From: Bifidobacterium breve
Lineage (GTDB): Bacteria; Actinomycetota; Acidimicrobiia; Acidimicrobiales; Ilumatobacteraceae
Reading direction: 5' to 3'
DNA length: 5,091 nt
NCBI GenBank assembly: GCA_943325425.2
Contig: CALPPJ020000133.1
Span: 1 to 5,091, forward strand
Below are positions 1 through 5,091 of this stretch, in pieces (the stretch's first letter is position 1; every line of letters begins with the position of its first letter). The position numbers and the translations under genes were made by a program. The notes beneath the pieces were generated by a model. The model was given only the letters and a program-made list of their open reading frames with translations, did not search any database and was not told the origin of the DNA.

Positions 1-360
1 CAAAGCGTGATGGCAGACGCATTGAGTGCTCTCTTGGTCGATCTAGAGGTTGCAGAAAGCCACATAGTTTTGGTGATGCCTCCACAAATGGGCGGAAGAT
101 ACGCTCAAGACGCGCCGGGTGCCGCAGCCTGTTACGGGTCTTTTTACCGAGCAAAGGTTGATAGCGATCCACGTCTCGGTTTGGTCCGGGTTGACACGTT
201 GGTCTGTTCGCAAGATGCCGTTACATGTGATGAGGTCGATGATTCGCCGACAAATTCAATTCAATGGCGCACTGACGGGTTGCACTACACCGAAGAAGGC
301 GGTCAAGCAGTGATTGACTTCTTATTGAAAGTCTCAGCTAAGTCGTCAGTTTCGCCATGA
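1..360 (+). CDS. SGNH/GDSL-type hydrolase, C-terminal part (5' truncated by window edge)
   Basis: The reading frame is open from base 1 to a TGA at 358-360, giving 119 visible residues. The clearest motif is near the end: TDGLHYTEEGGQAVIDFLL (residues 91-109 of the fragment), with D92 and H95 in the DxxH arrangement that supplies the Asp-His part of the catalytic triad in SGNH hydrolases. An upstream hydrophobic strand ending in two prolines (HIVLVMPPQ, residues 21-29) fits the family fold. The Ser, Gly and Asn blocks would lie left of the window. Cysteines at 69 and 76 could form a disulfide, which would suit an exported domain. Such tails occur both in stand-alone esterases and at the end of acyltransferase-3/SGNH membrane proteins that O-acetylate surface polymers; the fragment cannot separate these. 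GTG (7) and ATG (10) are possible internal starts, but the motif content argues for a longer protein. The gene ends 22 nt before dapB. Confidence 0.7.
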   Translation, partial: QSVMADALSALLVDLEVAESHIVLVMPPQMGGRYAQDAPGAAACYGSFYRAKVDSDPRLGLVRVDTLVCSQDAVTCDEVDDSPTNSIQWRTDGLHYTEEGGQAVIDFLLKVSAKSSVSP

Positions 361-382
361 CTTGGCGGTTTATGATCGGTGC

Positions 383-1174
383 ATGAGCGAAGCGAATAAT
401 GGTGCACAGAAAATCCGCGTCGGTGTGTTTGGCGCTGGTGGACGCATGGGCGCCACGGTGTGTGATGCAGTCATGGCTGATCCTGATCTTGAATTAGTTG
501 CTGCAGTTGATCCGGCATCTGCCGGTCAAGTGATCCACGGAATCGCTATCGGTGCCGATCCTCGCGCGATGGCTGATGCAGGTGTGCAAGTTGCTGTTGA
601 CTTCACGATTGCTGCTGCCTCACGAACCAACTTGCAGTGGTGTGCATTGCACGGTGTGCACGCAGTCGTTGGCACAACTGGTTTCAATGATGCCGACCTG
701 AATGGATTTCGTTCAGCATTCACATCATCAAACTGCATGATCGCTGCCAACTTTGCAATTAGCGCTGTGCTCATGATGAAGTTCGCCGAGATGGCATCGC
801 CGTGGTTTGAGACTGCAGAAATTATTGAGTTGCATCACGACAATAAAGCCGATGCACCAAGTGGCACTGCAGTTGCTACAGCTAATCGCATGGCAGCAGC
901 ATCAAGTGAGTGGGCTCCAGATCCGACAACTCATGAAGTGATTGCGGGTGCCCGTGGAGGCAAAGGTCCGGCCGATATTCGCTTGCATGCCGTGCGGATG
1001 CGCGGCATGGTGGCGCATCAAGAAGTGATCTTGGGTTCGGCCGGTCAAACCTTGACCATTCGCCAAGACAGTTACGACCGCGTGAGTTTCATGCCAGGCG
1101 TGGTGTTGGCCTGCAAGAAGATTGCCGGCTTGCCTGGCTTAACCATGGGCCTCGAACCCGCCCTGGGCTTGTAA
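383..1174 (+). CDS. dapB: 4-hydroxy-tetrahydrodipicolinate reductase
   Basis: DapB reduces 4-hydroxy-tetrahydrodipicolinate with NAD(P)H in the cytoplasmic pathway to meso-diaminopimelate and lysine. The 263-residue product has the full family layout. A Rossmann dinucleotide loop lies at 17-23 (GAGGRMG), VVGTTG is at 95-100, and NFAISAV is at 123-129. The signature ELHHDNKADAPSGTA runs 149-163, with the catalytic His pair H151/H152 and substrate-binding K155. The C-terminal substrate domain includes RLHAVRMRGMVAHQEVILG (200-218) and ends GLEPALGL, very like actinobacterial DapB. The length is normal. ATG at 383 is preferred because the protein then begins just before the first beta strand; a TTG at 362 in the same frame would add seven unconserved residues. 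Neither start has a clear Shine-Dalgarno sequence. The gene follows the SGNH gene by 22 nt, so the two may be co-transcribed, though their functions do not obviously connect. Confidence 0.97.
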   Translation: MSEANNGAQKIRVGVFGAGGRMGATVCDAVMADPDLELVAAVDPASAGQVIHGIAIGADPRAMADAGVQVAVDFTIAAASRTNLQWCALHGVHAVVGTTGFNDADLNGFRSAFTSSNCMIAANFAISAVLMMKFAEMASPWFETAEIIELHHDNKADAPSGTAVATANRMAAASSEWAPDPTTHEVIAGARGGKGPADIRLHAVRMRGMVAHQEVILGSAGQTLTIRQDSYDRVSFMPGVVLACKKIAGLPGLTMGLEPALGL

Positions 1175-1219
1175 CTGCTCAAAAGAATGTGAACGCCACT
1201 GCGTAGAGTCTGAATATTG

Positions 1220-1241
1220 GTGTTATCGTTTTCGGTAACAC
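1220..1241. promoter_or_regulatory. Inverted repeat, candidate operator upstream of the HTH gene
   Basis: The arms GTGTTATCG (1220-1228) and CGGTAACAC (1233-1241) are inverted copies matching at 8 of 9 positions around a TTTT centre. The outer six pairs, GTGTTA and TAACAC, are perfect. The repeat ends 25 nt before the HTH gene start at 1267, where an autoregulatory operator for an XRE-type repressor would be expected. In RNA the single mismatch could form a G-U pair, so a 9-bp hairpin with a four-base loop is also possible. There is no following T-run, so it is not a convincing terminator for dapB. I could not identify -35 and -10 boxes with confidence. The operator role is inferred from position and symmetry. 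Confidence 0.45.
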
Positions 1242-1256
1242 TTGAAGACTCCAGAT

Positions 1257-1263
1257 GAGGTGG
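1257..1263 (+). promoter_or_regulatory. Ribosome binding site deciding the HTH gene start
   Basis: GAGGTGG lies 3 nt before ATG 1267, with its GAGG core 6 nt before it. An in-frame ATG at 1255 overlaps this site and has no such sequence in front of it, so 1267 is the likelier start. Confidence 0.6.
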
Positions 1264-1266
1264 CTT

Positions 1267-1608
1267 ATGGAACCAGCAGCAAGGTCTCAACCGAACAGTG
1301 GCCAATGGGTCGTGAAGAGATTGCGACAAATTTCAGGGCTGTCGAAACGTGAAATTGCTCGACGTGCGCAGACGACTCCGGCGGCACTTGTTGAGTATGA
1401 ATCAGGCCGACGTTCACCGTCTTTGGCGTCGTTGTATCGCATCGCTGACGCATGTGGTCTTGAAGTTCACATCACTTTCCGTCGTAAAAACCCGGCGCTT
1501 AATCGCGAAATATGCGGAGAACGACTTGCACAAGTATTGGCCCTCGCTGATGCATTACCGAAACGACCAGCTGCGGCACAATCGGCGAAAGCTCAGTACG
1601 TTTTATGA
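1267..1608 (+). CDS. XRE-family helix-turn-helix protein, probable antitoxin/repressor of the downstream nucleotidyltransferase
   Basis: The product has 113 residues. Residues 14-72 form a Cro/C1-type DNA-binding domain: VVKRLRQISGLSKREIARRA, then TTPAALVEYESGRRSPS (36-52), then LASLYRIADACGLEV. The Y-E-x-G-R-R-x-P-S stretch is the characteristic end of the recognition helix in XRE proteins. The C-terminal 40 residues (LNREICGERLAQVLALADALPKR and an Ala/Gln-rich tail) are not DNA-binding and are a plausible partner-binding segment. The start at 1267 is chosen over 1255 because of a GAGG-containing ribosome site. The stop overlaps the next start as ATGA (1605-1608), so translation of the two is likely coupled. 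An inverted repeat just upstream suggests autoregulation. By analogy with two-gene toxin-antitoxin units this would be the antitoxin; a plain transcription regulator is the alternative. The HTH call is strong, the antitoxin role inferred. Confidence 0.85.
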   Translation: MEPAARSQPNSGQWVVKRLRQISGLSKREIARRAQTTPAALVEYESGRRSPSLASLYRIADACGLEVHITFRRKNPALNREICGERLAQVLALADALPKRPAAAQSAKAQYVL

Positions 1609-2162
1609 TCTCGCTCGTTGATCGCATTTTGACGATTCATGATTTGCTGAACAAGGCCGATGTACAACACGCGTTTGGGGGAGCGTTAGCGCTTGCCTAT
1701 TGCACGGGAGAACCCCGGGCTACTCGCGATATCGACATCAACATTTTTCTGCCGGCTGAAGAAGTGGAAGTCGTGCAAAAGGCGCTGCGGTCGGTCATTG
1801 AATTCACTGACACTCAACTGAGATATTTGCAAGCAGAAGGTCAGACCAGAGTTTTTTGGGATGAAACTCCCGTTGATCTGTTCTTCAACGTGTCAGACCT
1901 GCATCAGCACATGAGTTTGAAAACTTCGCAAGGCCTTTTAAACGGAGTAGAAATACCAGTTCTGTCAGCAGAATTTCTCGCAATTTTCAAAGCGATGTTC
2001 AATCGAACCAAAGACTGGGCCGACCTTGAAGCCATGGTTGAAGAAGGCAACTTCGACAGTGATTTTGTCGTGAGCCAACTGGTTGATTTGCTGGGGCCTC
2101 AGGATGCTCGCATTGATCGACTCAGTCGGCTCATCGCGAACTCGCAGTCACGAAACGTTTAG
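1605..2162 (+). CDS. AbiEii-like nucleotidyltransferase, probable toxin
   Basis: The 185-residue product carries the signatures of a DNA-polymerase-beta-type nucleotidyltransferase of the AbiEii/MenT-like group. G25-G26 open the nucleotide-binding motif. RATRDIDINIF (38-48) places D42 and D44 as metal ligands, and PVDLFFN (89-95) supplies the third acidic residue, D91. FKAMFNRTKDWADLEAM (128-144), with K129, R134, D137 and D140, matches the conserved Lys/Asp helix that follows in AbiEii proteins. All expected catalytic positions are present, so the enzyme looks intact. In characterised relatives the toxin transfers nucleotides, for example to tRNA acceptor ends; the substrate here is unknown. 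The ATG overlaps the HTH gene stop by 4 nt and has no Shine-Dalgarno sequence of its own, so expression probably depends on coupling. The TAG stop overlaps the stop of the convergent peroxiredoxin gene by 4 bp. A non-toxic housekeeping nucleotidyltransferase cannot be excluded. Confidence 0.82.
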   Translation: MISLVDRILTIHDLLNKADVQHAFGGALALAYCTGEPRATRDIDINIFLPAEEVEVVQKALRSVIEFTDTQLRYLQAEGQTRVFWDETPVDLFFNVSDLHQHMSLKTSQGLLNGVEIPVLSAEFLAIFKAMFNRTKDWADLEAMVEEGNFDSDFVVSQLVDLLGPQDARIDRLSRLIANSQSRNV

Positions 2163-2641
2163 AGGTGTTCGAGAACGATTTCGCAAGCGCTAACGGTGAT
2201 GCCGGCGCCTTCTTCCACATTGATCTCGGTGATGACACCGTTTTCAATGATGGCTGAGTAACGCTGTGAGCGTGAACCAAGTCCGAATCCCGAACCGTCC
2301 ATCGCAAGTCCCATAGCAGCGGTGAATGCACCTGCGCCATCGGCCAACATCAAAATGCCTTCGGCGCCGCTGGCCTTGCTCCACTGATCCATGACCCACG
2401 GATCGTTCACGCTGACACATGCAATGGTGTCGACGCCCTTGGCGCGAAGTGCGGCCTGGTTCTTGACGTAACCGGGCAAGTGAACCATCGAGCAACCAGG
2501 TGTGAATGCACCTGGCACAGCGAACAAAACGACCTTGCCTTTGCCCAATGCATCAACCGAGTTGACGGGTGAGGGCATGCCGTTGTCGCCAAGGACATGC
2601 ATTGTGACGTTGGGGATGTTGCTTCCGACTGAAAGGCTCAT
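2159..2641 (-). CDS. Prx5-type peroxiredoxin (thiol peroxidase)
   Basis: This cytoplasmic thiol peroxidase should reduce hydrogen peroxide and organic hydroperoxides using a peroxidatic cysteine. The 160-residue sequence has the Prx5 active site PGAFTPGC at 43-50, with T47 and peroxidatic C50, followed by HLPGYV (54-59). ACVSVNDP (74-81) holds the second cysteine common in this subfamily. GLGSRSQRYSAIIENGV (120-136) supplies active-site arginine R127. The length equals a single Prx5 domain; no glutaredoxin domain is fused. A third cysteine, C153, lies in the last helix three residues beyond where human PRDX5 has its resolving cysteine, so an atypical 2-Cys mechanism is possible. ATG 2641 is supported by GGAG (complement of 2647-2650) five nt upstream. 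The gene follows the membrane-protein gene by 65 nt on the same strand, and its stop overlaps the convergent nucleotidyltransferase stop. Confidence 0.94.
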   Translation of the reverse strand: MSLSVGSNIPNVTMHVLGDNGMPSPVNSVDALGKGKVVLFAVPGAFTPGCSMVHLPGYVKNQAALRAKGVDTIACVSVNDPWVMDQWSKASGAEGILMLADGAGAFTAAMGLAMDGSGFGLGSRSQRYSAIIENGVITEINVEEGAGITVSACEIVLEHL

Positions 2642-2646
2642 GATGA

Positions 2647-2650
2647 CTCC
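2647..2650 (-). promoter_or_regulatory. Ribosome binding site of the peroxiredoxin gene
   Basis: On the minus strand the sequence reads GGAG, five bases before the ATG at 2641. It fixes the peroxiredoxin start. Confidence 0.65.
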
Positions 2651-2706
2651 GTTGGTTGAAGATGTGCAGAAAACTTGTCGCAGTAAATCTAGAACAGACC
2701 ATTGAC

Positions 2707-3399
2707 CTATTGCTCGGTCGGATGCTCAATTTCGTGAATGACTTCGGGAATATCACGCTTGGCCTTGCGGGCCGACTGGATAAACGAAATTGCGAAGAGT
2801 CCACCGACGACATACCACTGATAATCCTCCATCCAACTGAGGAACGAGCGGATCTGGTCTTCAAAGGCTTTGCCGCCAGCCCATAAGACTGCCAAGCGAA
2901 TGGCGATACCGATTGCTAGCAGCGAGGCGAACTTACGAGGATCGATGCGTCGGTGACCAGCCATCATCCAGACCAAGTTGGATCCGCAGAACAAAACGAT
3001 GACGAGCCAGCCGGCTCGGTCAATGGCTTTTTCGAACCAGCGATAGATCGCCGGCAATTCGCCGGCCTTTTGCTCGGTCCAACCGATCGCTCGTTCTCCA
3101 TACCAGCGACCAAGAAAGAACAAGACCATCCCAGCAATGAACATACGCGTGAAGCCGATCAAGGCATAGGGAAGCGGGTCAATAAAGGGCACCGAACCAA
3201 ACAAGTTGCGGTTACGGCTGGCCAAAGCCAGCACCACGGCCGGTCGTTCATCAACCCAGGCCGGCCCAATATTGCTACCGATGGTGCCGAGGGTGAACAG
3301 AGTTCCCGACGCAATCAGGATGAATCGTCGGGCTGCAGCCGAGACCTTGATGGGGGCCGAATACGGCGGAGGCGGAAATTCGGCGGGAACATCGGTCAT
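2707..3399 (-). CDS. Multi-pass membrane protein, distant DedA/VTT-like
   Basis: The 230-residue product is an integral membrane protein. Hydrophobic segments are visible at about 26-45, 80-98, 131-148, 158-175 and 194-210. The N-terminus is Pro-rich (EFPPPPYSAP, 7-16). The C-terminal tail is charged (ARKAKRDIPEVIHEIEHPTEQ region) and probably cytosolic. FFLGRWYGERAI (94-105) and the later FCGSNLVWMMAGHRRIDPRKF stretch (137-157) recall the glycine-rich YxxGRxxG and aromatic-AG-M-F blocks of DedA/VTT flippase-like proteins. However, the usual FGRxxPxxR core is not seen. The family call is therefore tentative and the function unknown; lipid handling or membrane homeostasis would be the default guess. 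ATG 3399 is taken as the start. An in-frame TTG at 3447 would add 16 residues without a hydrophobic or recognisable segment, and neither has a strong Shine-Dalgarno sequence. It lies upstream of the peroxiredoxin gene on the same strand and is divergent from the acyl-CoA synthetase. Confidence 0.72.
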   Translation of the reverse strand: MTDVPAEFPPPPYSAPIKVSAAARRFILIASGTLFTLGTIGSNIGPAWVDERPAVVLALASRNRNLFGSVPFIDPLPYALIGFTRMFIAGMVLFFLGRWYGERAIGWTEQKAGELPAIYRWFEKAIDRAGWLVIVLFCGSNLVWMMAGHRRIDPRKFASLLAIGIAIRLAVLWAGGKAFEDQIRSFLSWMEDYQWYVVGGLFAISFIQSARKAKRDIPEVIHEIEHPTEQ

Positions 3400-3498
3400 A
3401 GCCTGACAATCTACGGCACCAGTGGCTTCAGGTCTCTTCAGGTCCAACGGTTACGCTGATCCAAGTAGTTTTCGTGGGTTGCTTTACGGGGGAGAATC
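3400..3498. promoter_or_regulatory. Divergent intergenic region with a short direct repeat
   Basis: These 99 bases separate the minus-strand membrane-protein gene from the plus-strand acyl-CoA synthetase and must hold promoters for both unless they are read from elsewhere. Two copies of CTTCAGGT (3426-3433 and 3436-3443) are spaced exactly 10 bp apart, about one helical turn. No -35/-10 pair convincing enough to mark was found. Confidence 0.3.
3488..3494 (+). promoter_or_regulatory. Ribosome binding site of the acyl-CoA synthetase gene
   Basis: GGGGGAG ends four bases before ATG 3499. It is the strongest Shine-Dalgarno-like sequence in the window and fixes the start. Confidence 0.7.
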
Positions 3499-5091
3499 AT
3501 GACTTCAGACGTCGCCATCATTCCAGGACTCATGCAAGAAGTGCCATTGAGCATCTTGCATCTGTTTGATCGAGCCGAAAGGTATTTCGGTCATAAGACC
3601 ATCGTGACCGCTACTGGCACTGGTCTTGAGCGAACGACATATGCGCAGTGGGCTGACCGCACGCGTAAGGTTGGAACTGTTCTTGATCAACTCGGTATTT
3701 CAAGCAATGGTCGCGTGGCAACTTTCGCGTGGAACACTGCTCGACACCTTGAGTTGTATTTCGCTGCACCGTGCACTGGCCGCGTCTTGCACACTCTCAA
3801 TATTCGTTTGTTCCCCGAGCAGTTGACGTACATCGTCAACCACGCTGAAGACGAAGTGATTTTTGTGGACAAGTCATTGATGGGATTGTTGGCTCCGCTG
3901 TTGCCAACGTTCACAACTGTGAAGCATCTCGTGATCATGGATGATGGCAAGGGCGAGATACCTGCTGATCTCGCCGGCATTCCGTCTTACGATTACGAAG
4001 AACTCTTAGCGAAAGCTGCGCCTGCACAATTCAAAGAAGTTCCCGAGACAACTGCAGCGAGCATGTGTTACACCAGCGGCACTACGGGCAATCCCAAAGG
4101 TGTCGTATACACGCACCGCAGTACGTTCTTGCACACCATGGCCGCCATGATGACAGATGGTCTCGGAGTCTCTGAGCGCGACTCAATTCTCCCAGTTGTC
4201 CCAATGTTCCATGCCAATTCGTGGGGATTGGCTCACGCTGCGGTCGCCGCTGGAGCAAACCTCGTCATGCCCGGCCCTGACTTGTCGGGCAAAGCAGTTG
4301 CCGACTTGATCGTGAATGAAAAAGTGACCATTGCCGCCGGCGTTCCGACAATTTGGATGGGTGTGTTGCCCGAACTCAAGGGACGCGACACATCAAGCTT
4401 GCGGGCAATTCCGTGTGGTGGTTCGGCAGTGCCGCGTGCCTTAAGCGAGGCATATCGCGAACAGACAGGCCTGCCTATTTTGCAGGCATGGGGGATGACC
4501 GAAACGAGTCCGCTCGCGGCGATTTGTCATCTTGATAGTGATCAATTAATGCTTGACATTGATTCGCAAGCAAATTTGCGTACTCAGGTTGGTCGGATCA
4601 TGTTTGGTGTTGAATGTCGTGTCGTTGAACCTGGCACAACAATCAGTGTTCCGTGGGACGGCGAGTCGAGCGGCGAATTGCAATGCCGCGGCAACTGGAT
4701 TGCTTCAACCTATTACAACGATGAACGCGCTGGTGAGAGTTTTGCCGAAGATGGTTGGTTGCGCACTGGCGATGTGGCCGCAGTTGATTCACGCGGTCGA
4801 ATTCGTTTGCTTGATCGCACCAAAGATCTCATCAAGAGCGGCGGCGAATGGATTAGTTCAGTTGAACTTGAAAATGAACTCATGGCTCACCCATTGATAC
4901 GTGAGGCTGCGGTGATTGGAGTGATGCATCCTCGTTGGAGCGAGCGGCCGTTGGCCTGTGTCGTTCTTGAAGCGGGTGCGACTCTCTCAAAAGAAGAGAT
5001 TCTTGAGTTCATCTCAAGCAAGGTTGCTAAGTGGCAAGTTCCCGATGATGTTGTGTTCATCGACGAGGTTCCTAAGACCAGCGTTGGCAAG
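3499..5091 (+). CDS. Medium/long-chain acyl-CoA synthetase (AMP-forming), AlkK/FadD-like, 3' truncated by window edge
   Basis: The enzyme activates a fatty acid via an acyl-adenylate to its CoA thioester, feeding beta-oxidation or lipid synthesis. The frame is open from ATG 3499 to the window end, 531 codons, without a stop. Motifs of the adenylate-forming superfamily appear in order. The P-loop-like YTSGTTGNPKG is at 191-201 and VPMFHANSWGLAH at 234-246, typical of the AlkK-type medium/long-chain branch. QAWGMTETSP is at 329-338, GWLRTGD at 419-425, and DRTKDLIKSGGEWISS at 439-454, covering the hinge and CoA-binding segment. PKTSVGK is at 525-531. The final codon is the A10 lysine that catalyses adenylation, so only a short tail (estimated 10-20 residues) should be missing. 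The N-terminus GLMQEVPLSILHLFDRAE is normal for the family. Chain-length preference cannot be read from the sequence. It is divergently transcribed from the membrane-protein gene and preceded by GGGGGAG. Confidence 0.95.
   Translation, partial: MTSDVAIIPGLMQEVPLSILHLFDRAERYFGHKTIVTATGTGLERTTYAQWADRTRKVGTVLDQLGISSNGRVATFAWNTARHLELYFAAPCTGRVLHTLNIRLFPEQLTYIVNHAEDEVIFVDKSLMGLLAPLLPTFTTVKHLVIMDDGKGEIPADLAGIPSYDYEELLAKAAPAQFKEVPETTAASMCYTSGTTGNPKGVVYTHRSTFLHTMAAMMTDGLGVSERDSILPVVPMFHANSWGLAHAAVAAGANLVMPGPDLSGKAVADLIVNEKVTIAAGVPTIWMGVLPELKGRDTSSLRAIPCGGSAVPRALSEAYREQTGLPILQAWGMTETSPLAAICHLDSDQLMLDIDSQANLRTQVGRIMFGVECRVVEPGTTISVPWDGESSGELQCRGNWIASTYYNDERAGESFAEDGWLRTGDVAAVDSRGRIRLLDRTKDLIKSGGEWISSVELENELMAHPLIREAAVIGVMHPRWSERPLACVVLEAGATLSKEEILEFISSKVAKWQVPDDVVFIDEVPKTSVGK

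Noticed and set aside
362..382. Upstream TTG start for dapB
   Set aside because: It adds seven residues not typical of DapB and has no ribosome site; ATG 383 gives a normal family N-terminus.
1220..1241. The inverted repeat as a rho-independent terminator of dapB
   Set aside because: The stem is AT-rich in its outer part and no T-run follows; an operator role fits the position better.
1072..1329. 85-codon minus-strand open frame across the dapB end and the intergenic region
   Set aside because: Most of it is antisense to conserved dapB sequence and the rest crosses the candidate operator; no motif or ribosome site supports it.
1349..1621. 90-codon plus-strand open frame overlapping the HTH gene
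   Set aside because: It is a shadow frame of the HTH gene, Arg/Leu-rich with no recognisable motif; the 1267-1608 frame holds a clear XRE domain and a ribosome site.
3050..3066. GCCGGC-aattc-GCCGGC hairpin followed by CTTTT, resembling a plus-strand terminator
   Set aside because: It lies inside the minus-strand membrane-protein coding sequence with no plus-strand gene ending nearby, so the symmetry is most likely a coding by-product.
2953..3459. 168-codon plus-strand open frame
   Set aside because: It is antisense to the membrane-protein gene. Its translation is rich in Arg, Gly, Ser and Gln with no domain, while the minus-strand frame shows coherent membrane segments.
4553..4897. 114-codon plus-strand open frame inside the acyl-CoA synthetase gene
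   Set aside because: It is in a shifted frame within a gene whose own frame carries all superfamily motifs in order.

Overview
The window looks like ordinary chromosomal sequence from a mid-GC actinobacterium. The best guess is an aquatic Acidimicrobiia-type lineage. This rests on an actinobacterial-style DapB (C-terminal block ending in GLEPALGL), an SGNH hydrolase tail and an AlkK-like acyl-CoA synthetase, combined with moderate GC and many AT-ending codons. The taxonomy is an inference; no marker gene is present to fix it.

Layout, left to right. (1) 1-360, + strand: the C-terminal 119 codons of an SGNH/GDSL-type hydrolase, cut by the left edge. (2) 383-1174, +: dapB, complete, for lysine and diaminopimelate synthesis. 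(3) 1175-1266: a short intergenic stretch holding a 22-bp inverted repeat. (4) 1267-1608 and 1605-2162, +: a two-gene unit joined by an ATGA overlap. It encodes a small XRE-type helix-turn-helix protein followed by an AbiEii-like nucleotidyltransferase, which reads as a probable toxin-antitoxin or defence module. (5) 2159-2641, - strand: a Prx5-type peroxiredoxin whose stop codon overlaps the nucleotidyltransferase stop. (6) 2707-3399, -: a multi-pass membrane protein distantly resembling the DedA/VTT family. (7) 3499 to the right edge, +: a medium/long-chain acyl-CoA synthetase, nearly complete; the last codon of the window is its A10-motif lysine.

The genes do not form one pathway. The membrane protein and peroxiredoxin lie in tandem on the minus strand, 65 nt apart. 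The acyl-CoA synthetase is divergent from them across about 100 nt. The HTH/nucleotidyltransferase pair sits as a compact cassette between dapB and the peroxiredoxin and is the most system-like element here. It differs from the classical AbiE layout because its first gene is a short XRE protein rather than a winged-helix AbiEi antitoxin. No RNA gene, CRISPR array, insertion sequence or clear rho-independent terminator was seen.
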